Positions 48,403-57,304 are shown, counted from the stretch's first letter. The stretch is 64,000 bases of DNA from Anatilimnocola aggregata (GCF_007747655.1 NZ_CP036274.1:3720001-3784000); one strand, 5' to 3'. Made by a program: numbers and translations. The notes: a model not told the origin generated them from the letters alone.

Positions 48403-48990
48403 ATGGATTCTACAAACAGTTCGACTCATCATCCGACAACTCTAGCTGTCCTGCAATTATTCCGTGCTCATGGTGGCTCTCGCTATGGCGGAGAAAACGT
48501 TTCTCAGCTTGAGCATGCCTTGCAGGCGGCCTTTTTCGCCGAACGCGAAGGAGCGAGTTCGCCACTGATAGTAGCGGCGCTGTTGCACGATGTTGGTCAC
48601 TTGCTCCACGACCTCCCCGCCGATGCTCCCGATCGCGGCATTGATGATCGCCACGAGGAACTGGGCGCTCATTGGTTGCAGGCTCGCTTCGCGGCGAATG
48701 TCTGCGATCCCGTGCAGTTACACGTGGTCGCCAAGCGGTACCTGTGCGCAGTTGAACCGACCTATCTCGGGCAGCTAAGCGCTCCTTCCATCCAAAGCCT
48801 AGGTTTGCAGGGTGGGCCCATGTCTCCGGACGAGGCGCGCCAATTCGAGCAGCATCCGCACTTTTGCGATGCCGTTCGCTTGCGCAAGTGGGACGATGCT
48901 GCCAAAGTCGAAGGACTTGTCACGCCCTATATCGAACACTTTGCCCCTCACTTAGATGCTGCAGCCAAACTTGCCGGAGCGGCAGAGTGA
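48403..48990 (+). CDS. PhnZ-like HD-domain oxygenase of phosphonate degradation
   Basis: The 195-residue protein is an HD-domain protein of the type found in phosphonate operons. Tyr28 and Glu31 in RYGGENVSQLEHALQAA have the same spacing as Tyr24 and Glu27 of PhnZ, which guard its mixed-valent di-iron site. The metal ligands H38, H62-D63 and H66 (AALLHDVGHLLHD) are present, with a later His in DDRHEELGAHWL. PhnZ cleaves 2-amino-1-hydroxyethylphosphonate to glycine and phosphate. The hydroxylase PhnY that makes this substrate is not in the window. Its stop overlaps the GTG start of the next gene. Confidence 0.85.
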   Translation: MDSTNSSTHHPTTLAVLQLFRAHGGSRYGGENVSQLEHALQAAFFAEREGASSPLIVAALLHDVGHLLHDLPADAPDRGIDDRHEELGAHWLQARFAANVCDPVQLHVVAKRYLCAVEPTYLGQLSAPSIQSLGLQGGPMSPDEARQFEQHPHFCDAVRLRKWDDAAKVEGLVTPYIEHFAPHLDAAAKLAGAAE

Positions 48991-50129
48991 AGCCGCAGCA
49001 AGTCGGCATCATCGGTGCGGGAATCGTTGGCCTGGCCTATGCCTGGTCGGCTGCCCAGCGCGGGCATCGTGTCACGGTGTTCGAGCGAAGTCCGCAAGCC
49101 TGCGGCGCTTCGATTCGCAATTTCGGCATGATCTGGCCCATTGGTCAACCCGCCGGTGAACCGCACGAAATCGCACTCGCCAGCGCCGCGCGCTGGCGGC
49201 AAGTGGGCGAAGCGGCAGGAATCTGGGTAAATCCCTGTGGTTCCGTTCATCTCGCCCATCGCGATGATGAGTGGCAAGTGCTGCAAGAGTTTCATGCTCA
49301 ATCCAACTCGCTCGGGTTTGAATGTGAACTGTTGACGTGCGACGAAGTGCTGCGCCGTACACCCGGAGCAAACCGTGAACAACTCAAAGGCGGCCTGTTT
49401 AGTCCCACGGAACTGGGTGTGAATCCGCGGGCCGCGATCCGCGAGTTGCCCGGTTGGCTGGCGAAGCAATTCGGCGTGCAGTTTGAATTCCAGACGGTGG
49501 TGACTGCGGTTGATGATCGGGGGATTCGGACCGCCAATGGTCGTACCTGGTCAGTCGATCGGGCGGTTGTCTGCGCCGGTGCAGACTTTGCGTCGCTCTT
49601 TCCCGAAGTCCTCGCGACCGCTGGCATGAAGCAATGCAAGTTGCAAATGTTGCGTACAGTTTCGCAATCCAGCAATTGGCGAATTGGGCCGCACCTGGCC
49701 AGCGGATTAACGCTCCGACACTACCACAATTTTGATGTCTGCCCGTCGCTGGAACCATTGAAGGCGCGGATCGCGCACGAAACTCCTGAACTCGACCGCT
49801 ATGGCATTCACGTCATGGCGTCGCAGAACAACTTAGGTGAGGTGATCTTGGGGGATTCGCACGAGTACGATGACGAAATCGAGCTCTTCGATAAGACCTT
49901 GATCGACGATTTGATGTTGCGAGAGTTGCAGAAGATTTTGCATTTGCCCAACTGGTCAATCGCCGAGCGCTGGCATGGCGTCTATGCTAAGCATTCGGAG
50001 GTGCCACTCTTCGCAGCCGATCCACAACCCAACGTTCACATTCGCACGGGCACGGGCGGCGCGGGTATGACCATGTCGTTCGGTCTCGCCGAGCGCTGCT
50101 GGAACCGCTGGTCAGCTGTGGCAACATAA
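48987..50129 (+). CDS. FAD-dependent oxidoreductase of phosphonate degradation
   Basis: A GTG start at 48987 overlaps the HD-gene stop (GTGA) and has GGAG eight bases upstream; the product has 380 residues. The dinucleotide-binding motif GIIGAGIVGLAYAWSAAQRG is at the N-terminus, and GTGGAGMTMSFGLAERCWNR at the C-terminus matches the DAO family. It resembles the FAD oxidoreductases named HpnW in phosphonate operons. Such enzymes are thought to oxidise 2-aminoethylphosphonate or its N-methyl forms to phosphonoacetaldehyde. That would feed PhnX, the next gene, and replace the missing transaminase PhnW. Confidence 0.85.
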   Translation: MKPQQVGIIGAGIVGLAYAWSAAQRGHRVTVFERSPQACGASIRNFGMIWPIGQPAGEPHEIALASAARWRQVGEAAGIWVNPCGSVHLAHRDDEWQVLQEFHAQSNSLGFECELLTCDEVLRRTPGANREQLKGGLFSPTELGVNPRAAIRELPGWLAKQFGVQFEFQTVVTAVDDRGIRTANGRTWSVDRAVVCAGADFASLFPEVLATAGMKQCKLQMLRTVSQSSNWRIGPHLASGLTLRHYHNFDVCPSLEPLKARIAHETPELDRYGIHVMASQNNLGEVILGDSHEYDDEIELFDKTLIDDLMLRELQKILHLPNWSIAERWHGVYAKHSEVPLFAADPQPNVHIRTGTGGAGMTMSFGLAERCWNRWSAVAT

Positions 50130-50158
50130 TTCAACAGAAATAGGGCCGGAGGCAAAGT

Positions 50159-50947
50159 ATGAAATCGCCACTGCAAGCTGTGATCCTCGATTGGGCAGGA
50201 ACCACTGTCGATTATGGCAGCCGCGCACCGACCGAAGTCTTCCTGGAGATCTTTCGCCGCCGTGGCGTTGAGATCACCGTGGCCGAAGCCCGCGGACCGA
50301 TGGGCATGGCCAAGCGCGCCCACATTTCGACCGTCATTTCGTTGCCGCGCGTCGCCCAGTTGTGGCAAAGCGTGCATGGCCGCCCCCCCGTCGATAGCGA
50401 CGTGCAAGCCATGTACGAAGAATTCCTCCCGCTCCAGCAAGAAACTTTGGCGCGTGGTTCTGATCTCATTCCCGGCACGCTGGAAGCGATTGCCGAGTGC
50501 CGGCGACTGGGCCTGAAAATTGGCTCGACCACGGGTTACACCCGCGCACTGATGGAGGTCGTTGCGCCGCTGGCTGCCCAAAGTGGTTACAAGCCAGACT
50601 GCATTATCTGCTCTGACGATGTCTCGGCGGGTCGACCAGCACCCTGGATGAACTTTCACGCTGCAGAACGGCTCAACGTCTTTCCCATGGATGCCGTTGT
50701 GGTAGTGGATGATACACCGGTTGGCATTCTGGCTGGCAGAAATGCTGGCTGCATTACTGTCGGTGTTTCTCAATCGGGAAATGCCCTCGGCCTTTCTCTG
50801 GCAGAAGCAGAAAGCTTGCCTCCAGCAGAGTTGCAAGCTCGACTGCAGGCCATTGAGCGGGAGTTTACAGAACTGGGTGCTCATTATGTCCTGCGCAGTG
50901 TGGCTGAACTGCCAGCACTGCTACGACGGCTGATCGATGGCCTTTAG
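50159..50947 (+). CDS. phnX: phosphonoacetaldehyde hydrolase
   Basis: GGAGG lies six bases before the ATG; the product has 262 residues. VILDWAGTTVDYG at the N-terminus holds the catalytic Asp11 of the HAD superfamily. MGMAKRAHI provides the Schiff-base Lys (K52, Lys53 in the Bacillus enzyme), which is particular to PhnX. DDVSAGRPAPWMNFHAAERL and VVVVDDTPVGILAGRNAG complete the family pattern. The enzyme cleaves phosphonoacetaldehyde to acetaldehyde and phosphate. It is the third gene of the plus arm, 29 bases after the FAD gene. Confidence 0.95.
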   Translation: MKSPLQAVILDWAGTTVDYGSRAPTEVFLEIFRRRGVEITVAEARGPMGMAKRAHISTVISLPRVAQLWQSVHGRPPVDSDVQAMYEEFLPLQQETLARGSDLIPGTLEAIAECRRLGLKIGSTTGYTRALMEVVAPLAAQSGYKPDCIICSDDVSAGRPAPWMNFHAAERLNVFPMDAVVVVDDTPVGILAGRNAGCITVGVSQSGNALGLSLAEAESLPPAELQARLQAIEREFTELGAHYVLRSVAELPALLRRLIDGL

Positions 50948-51114
50948 CCCTCCCCTGCCCTTCAGAACTTTTGCGTTTTGAAGTAACGCCAGCAGAATTC
51001 GTCTGGTCTGGTTTCTTTGCCACTGGTATAAGCCGCGACGAGTGTTGCCCGCCTCGCGCTCCGGCGCGGTCGTGGCGACGACGCGCCCGTTTGTCATTGC
51101 GCAGGAAAACATCC

Positions 51115-51846
51115 TTGAGCTCTCATCCTCCTGCATACAACCGAAGGTGGATTTGTTGGGCTGCCGTGCTTGGCTGCGGCAGTTTCACTTTGGGTTGCGC
51201 CGAAGGCCCCGTGCCAGAACTGCGCTCCCTCAATCCCTGGGTGACTAAGGATTGGAATGCCGACGAAGCCTATGCGCCCACCTATCATCGCAAGGTGCAA
51301 GACCTGGCTGACCTGCGCAACCGCGCGCCATCGATGACTCCCGAAGAACATCAACGTTTCAGCGCCGAGATCGTAGCCGAATTGCAAAAAGAAGAAGCTG
51401 TGGTCATGCGGACGGAACTCGTCAAAACGCTGGCCACGCTCCCCACCGAACAATCGCGGGCAGCCATTCAAATGGCTGCGAACGATGCCGATGCGTATGT
51501 CCGCCGTCAGGCCTGCCTCGCTCTGGCGAAGAATCCGGACGCGACTTCGCTGCAGATTCTCGGCCAGGTTCTCGCTAACGATAACGATACGGATGTGCGA
51601 CTTGTCGCCGCAAAATCGCTCGGACAGTTCCGCGATCCACAAGCGACACAAGCGCTGGCCGTGGCTATCGACGATAACAATCCGGCCTTGCAGCACACGG
51701 CCATGGACTCGCTGAAAAGCGTCACTGGAAAAGATTACGGCTACAGTGCCTCCGCCTGGCGCGAATACGTCCAAGGTGGCACACCCACGCCACCTCCGGC
51801 ACCTTCGTTGGCTCAGCAGTTTAAAGAAAACTGGTGGTGGTGGTAA
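51115..51846 (+). CDS. HEAT-repeat lipoprotein
   Basis: A TTG start at 51115 with AGGAA eight bases upstream gives 243 residues: a short charged leader, a hydrophobic stretch (ICWAAVLGCGSFTLGCAEG) and a lipobox TLGC. No ATG start gives a sensible leader. The mature part has three to four HEAT/PBS-like helical repeats (LVKTLATLPTEQSRAAIQMA, AYVRRQACLALAKNPD, VRLVAAKSLGQFRDPQATQA, LQHTAMDSLKSVTGKDYGYS). It ends with a Pro-rich segment and FKENWWWW. It is probably a membrane-anchored scaffold; its role is not known. Confidence 0.75.
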   Translation: MSSHPPAYNRRWICWAAVLGCGSFTLGCAEGPVPELRSLNPWVTKDWNADEAYAPTYHRKVQDLADLRNRAPSMTPEEHQRFSAEIVAELQKEEAVVMRTELVKTLATLPTEQSRAAIQMAANDADAYVRRQACLALAKNPDATSLQILGQVLANDNDTDVRLVAAKSLGQFRDPQATQALAVAIDDNNPALQHTAMDSLKSVTGKDYGYSASAWREYVQGGTPTPPPAPSLAQQFKENWWWW

Positions 51847-52180
51847 ACGAACAATCGACAAGGTCGGTGCGGCTTAGCTAGGCGCAGCAGCACCTTAAAT
51901 TACCCCTGTCGACGGAGTACGACAGGTTTGGCCATCAGCCAGGACCCGCACATTCCGCAGGTTAAACAACGCACAACTGGAGTGGGTAGTTTTTTTCATT
52001 CGCGGTTCAGACTAGTCGCCATGCGGTTCCGATATTGGACCTACCACGGCGTGAGGCGGAATCGTCGTGAGTACTACCCTGGCAAAACAACCGGCAGAGT
52101 CACGCTAGCAGTCGGACGATCTACCCTCGTCCGTTGCTGGCACGACTACCATTGCTATCACGTCGAGCGAAAGCTAGTTC
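51847..52180. other. non-coding gap of 334 bases
   Basis: No gene is supported. A short hairpin, CCTGTCG (51905-51911) with CGACAGG (51920-51926), followed by TTTGG, lies 59 bases after the lipoprotein stop and may be a weak terminator. The remainder is the upstream region of the next gene. Confidence 0.4.
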
Positions 52181-53695
52181 ATGATTCGTACGACTTTCTC
52201 GTTCACCGCGCTCTTCGGTCTGCTCGCTTTGGCGTGCAACCTTTTGTTTACTCATACCGCAGACAAATCTGACAGCGGAGGGGGTGATGCGAGTGGAGTC
52301 GGCACAGAACTTAAGTGTGAATCGCCAACCAACGAGCCTTTGCTGCGGCAGGCTCAGCGCCAAGATTCGCCGCTGTCGCTGCTGACAGAACCCATTCATT
52401 TGCAGTCGATCAGTCAGGCACAGAAGCCTGGCGAGATCCAGTTGGTTGATTTCGAGGAAGCTTTCTTTCTCGACCCGCCTGCCAAGGAAGACGAAGCCAA
52501 GAGCGACGTAAGTGATGGTATCGCTCCGACTAAAACGATTGATGAATTGGTGGGCGACGAAAAGCCAGCGGAAGAAATCAAAGACCAAGCGAAAACCGAC
52601 GCTGATAAGCCAGTTAACGATAAACCCGCTGGCGAAACTGAAGATGCCAAGCCGATGGGGCCCGAAGAGGGAAAGACACTGCCCGACGCCAAGTCGCAAG
52701 AACTGACTTCCGAGCAAATCATTCTTCGCGACGAGATTCGCGAATGCCTTGGCCATTATTATCATCGCCCCGAAAACATCGCGACCCGTAGCCCGTGGGC
52801 CTGCATGCACGCGATGATCGCTTACGGCGTAGATACCAACCTGGTGGTCGGTGGCCAACGCGCCAATGCCATTGGTTACCTCTGCTACAACGGCAATTGC
52901 AACGGCCAACAATTGTTCTACACCCAAGGTGGCCAGTTGCAGGCTCGCATTGGCCCCGGAGTGCAAGGTCACGCCGGCCAGTTCCTGGCTATGCTTGCTC
53001 AATCTCGCGTGAAGACCACCTTCCCCATGAAGGTCGATGCTCGCGACTTCACGGTGGCCGATCTCGTCGAACACGAGAAGCTCACTTGCCGCCCAAACAC
53101 CGAACTCACATTCAAACTGATTGCCCTCTCGCACTACTTGCGATCCGATGAGTCGTGGACCAGCAACGATGGTCAAACGTGGGACATTCCTCGCCTGATC
53201 AAAGAAGAACTCAACCAGAAGATTGTCGGCGCCGCGTGCGGTGGTACGCATCGCCTGATGGGTTTCAGCTATGCCGTTCGCAAACGCCAGCAACGGGGCG
53301 AAGTGATGGAAGGGCAGTGGCTGCGGGCCAAGAAGTTCCTCGAAGCCTATCACCAGTACACTTTTCGTCTGCAGAATCCGGACGGCAGCTTCAGCACCGA
53401 CTGGTTCGCTGGTCGCGGCGACAATGGCCCACCCGCCCGCCGCTTAGAAACGACCGGCCACATTACCGAATGGTTGTCGTACTCCCTCTCGCAGGAAGAA
53501 CTGAACGACCCGCGCATGGTGAAGAGCGTTGGCTATCTGACGAAGCTGCTGCACGACGGGCGCAACGACCGCTGGAACATCGGACCGCTTGGTCACGGGC
53601 TGCATGCCCTCGCCATCTACGATGAACGCGTCTTCGGTGGCGAACCTGGCAAGCGAGCCGAACAGCTTGCCCGCAAGTCGGCCATCCAGCGCTAA
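52181..53695 (+). CDS. secreted hypothetical protein, possible alpha-toroid fold
   Basis: The 504-residue protein begins MIRTTFSFTALFGLLALACN, a signal peptide or lipoprotein-like leader. Residues 70-170 are a Lys/Glu/Asp-rich low-complexity linker. The C-terminal 330 residues are helical and begin RDEIRECLGHYYHRPENIAT. Segments such as LSYSLSQEELNDPRMVKSVG and WNIGPLGHGLHALAIYDE resemble repeated helix pairs of terpenoid-cyclase-like toroids, but without catalytic motifs. A CGGTHR string may matter. I do not recognise the function. Confidence 0.7.
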   Translation: MIRTTFSFTALFGLLALACNLLFTHTADKSDSGGGDASGVGTELKCESPTNEPLLRQAQRQDSPLSLLTEPIHLQSISQAQKPGEIQLVDFEEAFFLDPPAKEDEAKSDVSDGIAPTKTIDELVGDEKPAEEIKDQAKTDADKPVNDKPAGETEDAKPMGPEEGKTLPDAKSQELTSEQIILRDEIRECLGHYYHRPENIATRSPWACMHAMIAYGVDTNLVVGGQRANAIGYLCYNGNCNGQQLFYTQGGQLQARIGPGVQGHAGQFLAMLAQSRVKTTFPMKVDARDFTVADLVEHEKLTCRPNTELTFKLIALSHYLRSDESWTSNDGQTWDIPRLIKEELNQKIVGAACGGTHRLMGFSYAVRKRQQRGEVMEGQWLRAKKFLEAYHQYTFRLQNPDGSFSTDWFAGRGDNGPPARRLETTGHITEWLSYSLSQEELNDPRMVKSVGYLTKLLHDGRNDRWNIGPLGHGLHALAIYDERVFGGEPGKRAEQLARKSAIQR

Positions 53696-53733
53696 GTGAT
53701 CGTCACTAATCCGATGATGTTCGAATCGTACGT

Positions 53734-54213
53734 TTACTTTGCCTCTGCCCGGGTGATCGTCCCGGCGATGGTGCCGCCGTGTTCTTTGTTGGCGGTTTCC
53801 CACCAACGGCCGGCGTAGACGTCGTCGTAAAACATAACGCGGGCCGACCAGTTGGCGCTTCCCTGGCTGGTCTTCACGTTGTCGAGCATCAGCACTGCTG
53901 TATCGCCGGCGAACTTTACCGAGCAGGCAATCGGAAATTCAACTTCCCGATCGCCCAGTTTGAACACCGAGACCACGGCCCACTTGTCGCCGTCTTTCTT
54001 CTCGACGCGGGCAATTCGGTACGAATCGTTCCCCTTCTCGCCCCCCAACTTGCCCCCTGCCACAGGCGCCCAACTACCCTTAAGCGTCGCGTTCTTCAGC
54101 ATGGCGACAAACTTAGCTTCTACCTCGCCATCGCCTTGAGCGAAGCAAGGGAGTGCCGAAGTGAAGCAGTAGGCAATGAGAAGTCCGAGCATTGCTGCTT
54201 GAATGCGTTTCAT
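53734..54213 (-). CDS. small secreted hypothetical protein
   Basis: The ATG at 54213 gives 159 residues with a signal peptide (MKRIQAAMLGLLIAYCFTSA, cleavage near CFAQG). The mature region, for example NATLKGSWAPVAGGKLGGEK and ARVMFYDDVYAGRWWETANK, looks like a single beta-barrel or lipocalin-like domain. There is no recognisable active site. The ribosome-binding site is weak. It is convergent with the preceding gene. Confidence 0.65.
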   Translation of the reverse strand: MKRIQAAMLGLLIAYCFTSALPCFAQGDGEVEAKFVAMLKNATLKGSWAPVAGGKLGGEKGNDSYRIARVEKKDGDKWAVVSVFKLGDREVEFPIACSVKFAGDTAVLMLDNVKTSQGSANWSARVMFYDDVYAGRWWETANKEHGGTIAGTITRAEAK

Positions 54214-54325
54214 GAGAGGAGTCCAAGGAAGTTGAGAAAACTGCGGGCAACGTGAAGCGGATTCTATGCTGCCCTTTCGCGCCTCGCAAACCAGCGTCGA
54301 GCGATTAGGGAAACCTGCCAAGCGG

Positions 54326-54679
54326 TCAGAAAGGCAGAAAGAACACTTGATTGGCAATCTCGCTTGCCTGGATCTCGCGGGAAAGAAACGCGATGTCGGC
54401 AATTGCTCGGCTCGTGGCGAGTTGGTCAGGCACGATGATGACTCCCGGCATGGGCTTTGATTCAGCGACTCGCTGGTATGCCGCTGGGGGAACTGTTGAA
54501 ACGTCGTACGTGACAAGGACGCGGTTTTCGCGGGCTGCCCATTCCAGGATTAGCTCGTCGGCAGTGTTCATCAAGCCGACGTCTTGCACGCGCACGCAGT
54601 CCAAGTCTGGATGAATCCTCATCAAGCCCCTGACGATATCGCCGTTGAGGTTCTCATCACTTAGCAGGCGGAGCATCAA
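54326..54679 (-). CDS. DUF5615 PIN-like protein, putative toxin
   Basis: The 117-residue product fits DUF5615, a PIN-like nuclease family: LLSDENLNGDIVRGLMRIHP with an early Asp, AWA-type EWAARENRVLVTYDVSTVP with a central Asp, and a C-terminal helix region. Members are usually paired with a DUF433 protein as a toxin-antitoxin-like module. The start overlaps the end of the DUF433 gene by about 20 bases. RNase activity is inferred from the PIN fold and was not shown. Confidence 0.75.
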   Translation of the reverse strand: MMLRLLSDENLNGDIVRGLMRIHPDLDCVRVQDVGLMNTADELILEWAARENRVLVTYDVSTVPPAAYQRVAESKPMPGVIIVPDQLATSRAIADIAFLSREIQASEIANQVFFLPF

Positions 54680-55031
54680 TAGATCCCGCTAGGTCGTGTT
54701 GCGGGGCGTTACGACGAGCCAGCAGCTTCTCCCGCAGGGCTGACTGGTCGGGCAACTGAGCTTCGATGGTGCTGCGAATGTTTGCAGCGTCAAGGTTGCG
54801 ACGGCGAAGATACTCATGCACTTCTTCGCGACGCTGGAGATACCAACTCAGAACTGAATAAACATCGGCGAGCTGCAGGGTGTCGTAGCACTGCACGATC
54901 CCTTCCGGTGTTGCTCCATTTTCAAACGCCCGGACGACTCGCTCCAACAACACGCGTGTTCCCCGGACTCGCAGCCCACCTTGCTCGTCGGCTACGAGCG
55001 GCACTTCGACGGCAGCAAGGGGTAGGATCAT
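54657..55031 (-). CDS. DUF433 protein, putative antitoxin
   Basis: I take the ATG at 55031 (MILPLAAVEVPLVADEQGGL), giving 124 residues; the longest ORF adds 18. LRVRGTRVLLERVVRAFENG followed by ATPEGIVQCYDTLQLADVYS is the DUF433 pattern, a small winged-helix-like domain that probably binds DNA. A charged C-terminal tail (QSALREKLLARRNAPQ) could contact the toxin. The overlap with the DUF5615 gene suggests translational coupling and self-regulation of the pair. Confidence 0.8.
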   Translation of the reverse strand: MILPLAAVEVPLVADEQGGLRVRGTRVLLERVVRAFENGATPEGIVQCYDTLQLADVYSVLSWYLQRREEVHEYLRRRNLDAANIRSTIEAQLPDQSALREKLLARRNAPQHDLAGSIDAPPAK

Positions 55032-55111
55032 TGGAATGGTTCCAGCGCGGTCGCAGAAGAGCAACTTTTCCCAATTGTAAGTCACCCTGGGCTAGATTCC
55101 AACTTCTGCTT

Positions 55112-55969
55112 CTACTCCCGCGTCAGCTGATGGAACTTGGCCGTGAGTGACTTGGTCATGGGGCCGGGTTTGCCTTCGCCGATGATGCGGCTGTCGATTT
55201 CAACCACGGGAATGACTTCCGCGGCACTGCCGGTGAGGAAGACTTCGTCGGCGATGTAGACGTCGTGGCGCGAAAGGGGAATCTGGCGAACGGTGATGCC
55301 GGCCTTTTCGGCCAGTTCGATCACGGCGTTGCGGGTGATTCCTTCGAGAATGCCGGCGTCGATCGGCGGCGTGAAGAGCACGCCCCCTTTCACCAGAAAG
55401 ATATTGTCACCGGTGCATTCGGCCACTTCGCCCTGGGTGTTCAGCATCAGCGCTTCGACACAGCCCGCCCGCAGACCTTCGATCTTGGCCAGGATGTTAT
55501 TCAGATAGTTCAGCGACTTGATCCGTGGGCTTAGGGCGGCCGTGTGGTTGCGCACCGTCGCGGCGGTCACGATCTTCAGTCCGTTGTCATAGAACTCTTT
55601 CGGGTACAGCTGAATGTGATCGGTGATGATGATCACTTCGGGAACCGGGCACTTGTTGGGATCGAGCCCCAAGGTGCCGCTGCCGCGGGTGACGATCAGG
55701 CGAATGTAACCATCGCGGATATTGTTCTTCGCTAGTGTCTCGTTCACTGCCGTGGCCATTTGTTCTGGTGTGATCGGAATCGTCAGCCAGATTGACCGGG
55801 CAGAATCCCACAGTCGGTCGAGGTGCTCTTTGAGGCGAAAAACCTTGCCGTGATAACTTCGCATTCCCTCGAACACGCCGTCGCCATAGAGCAAGCCGTG
55901 GTCGTACACGCTGATCTTGGCGTGTTCTTTGTCGTAATATTTGCCGCTGATGTAGATTTGGAGCGTCAT
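55112..55969 (-). CDS. ilvE: branched-chain amino-acid aminotransferase (class IV)
   Basis: The 285-residue protein is a fold-type IV PLP aminotransferase: YDHGLLYGDGVFEGMRSYHG near the start, RLIVTRGSGTLGLDP, the PLP Lys in PRIKSLNYLNN, and EALMLNTQGEVAECTGDNIF with the cofactor-binding Glu. GILEGITRNAVIELAEKAG follows. It most likely interconverts branched-chain amino acids and their keto acids. A D-amino acid aminotransferase of the same family cannot be excluded by eye. Confidence 0.9.
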   Translation of the reverse strand: MTLQIYISGKYYDKEHAKISVYDHGLLYGDGVFEGMRSYHGKVFRLKEHLDRLWDSARSIWLTIPITPEQMATAVNETLAKNNIRDGYIRLIVTRGSGTLGLDPNKCPVPEVIIITDHIQLYPKEFYDNGLKIVTAATVRNHTAALSPRIKSLNYLNNILAKIEGLRAGCVEALMLNTQGEVAECTGDNIFLVKGGVLFTPPIDAGILEGITRNAVIELAEKAGITVRQIPLSRHDVYIADEVFLTGSAAEVIPVVEIDSRIIGEGKPGPMTKSLTAKFHQLTRE

Positions 55970-56412
55970 GGGGAGGGCCAGAGGTTAGGGATCAGGGGCC
56001 GGGGAAGGCCAAGCGAAATTGCGCGAAACCAAATATATCGGACTTGTGCACGCTTGAGCAGAGAGCAGGTGACAGCGTTTCTGGTTCGGGGATTTGCCTG
56101 AGTGCTAGCGAGATGGCGGCAAGTTCAGCAGCGCGAAATTGAGTTTTCAGAATCGGCGCGATTCTTGCTTTAGTGGTTTACCAGTCGCGAAAGCTGCCGA
56201 AAATGCGTCGGCCGATCAGATCGGCTGGTAATTTGGCAAGGCGAGACCGCGGCCCCGTAAAACATCGCTTCCCCCTGCTTCTAACCGCTTGAAATCATTC
56301 ATCTTGTCGCAATTTTCATCCCTCACTAGAATTCCGCTTACAGGTCATCGCTGGCAAATGCCGCGTTGGACCCGCAGACGGCGTGTTTCAAGGAGGATGC
56401 TTTTCGCTGCCC
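55970..56412. other. non-coding gap of 443 bases
   Basis: No gene is supported. TTACCAG (56178-56184) pairs with CTGGTAA (56225-56231), and inside it GCCGAT (56211-56216) pairs with ATCGGC (56220-56225) in competition, giving a small structured region. A GGAGG at 56392-56396 does not have a suitable start in the next gene's frame. Confidence 0.35.
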
Positions 56413-57030
56413 ATGCCAGATTCGTCCGCTGGAGCAATGGCGAGCTGGTTTCCGCCGCCGGTCACTTCGTTGTGGCCCGGACTGGCCCGGCTGTGGCTGC
56501 GCGGAGAGATTCGCGGGCTGTTAACGGCGGTAGCGTTTACGCTGGCTGTGAATTTTGCCCTGATAACGACGCTTGTATGGCCGCAACTCGTCTCGCGGCA
56601 ACTGCCGCCTTGGCTGGTTCCCACAACGGCCTGGATTGTGGTGGTATGGTTTTGGGTTGCCGGGATGCGCGCCGGGGGGCAGTTGGCTGCCGCGATAGCG
56701 CGGGCCAATCGGCCAGCCGACAAGCAGTCATTCGAACTATACCGGCAAGCTCAACTCGAATATTTGAAAGGTCACCTACTCGAAGCCGAGTCACGCCTGC
56801 TGACTTTGCTGAATCGCACGCCCGGCGACGTCGAAGCTCGACTCCTCCTGGCGAGTGTCCAACGAAGAACAAAGCGACCGGCCGAAGCGCGCCAATCGTT
56901 AGCTCAATTGGCCGAACTGTCAGGTTCAGCCTTGTGGAGCGAAGAGGTGCAGCGAGAGCTAGTGCAGGTCAAAGAACTGGAACGCGAATTACAACTGTCA
57001 ACGGGAATAGTGAAGCCAAAAGCGGCTTAG
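56413..57030 (+). CDS. membrane protein with TPR-like domain
   Basis: The ATG at 56413 gives 205 residues; a GTG at 56383 and an ATG at 56434 are alternatives. Two hydrophobic segments (GLLTAVAFTLAVNFALITTL and LVPTTAWIVVVWFWVAGMRA) are followed by a cytoplasmic-type helical region: FELYRQAQLEYLKGHLLEAE, SRLLTLLNRTPGDVEARLLL, RRTKRPAEARQSLAQLAELS, which has the spacing of two to three TPR repeats. It probably acts in protein binding at the membrane. It lies upstream of clpC but about 275 bases separate them. Confidence 0.7.
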   Translation: MPDSSAGAMASWFPPPVTSLWPGLARLWLRGEIRGLLTAVAFTLAVNFALITTLVWPQLVSRQLPPWLVPTTAWIVVVWFWVAGMRAGGQLAAAIARANRPADKQSFELYRQAQLEYLKGHLLEAESRLLTLLNRTPGDVEARLLLASVQRRTKRPAEARQSLAQLAELSGSALWSEEVQRELVQVKELERELQLSTGIVKPKAA

Positions 57031-57304
57031 TCCGAACTAGACCACTTGGCGATTGATACCGAACACGAAAGAATGCCTGCGATGGAGATGCCTGACACCT
57101 TGTCAGCATTGATGTCGCGACGCGCAGCAGATGAGACGCGTCGCGGGCAGATGTAACCGAACAGATGAAACACAGTCGACAGACTTAGTTTAAGCAACCA
57201 CGAAGATCGTTGGCTGTACACCGGGTAAGGATGCTAACACTTGTCACAAGGTGACTCACGCGACTGGACTGTCCAGCACACGAAGCACCTGCGGGAGATG
57301 AAGA

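Noticed and set aside
52121-53353. 410-residue minus-strand open frame
   Set aside because: It is antisense to the secreted protein at 52181-53695, which has the better start, leader and codon pattern.
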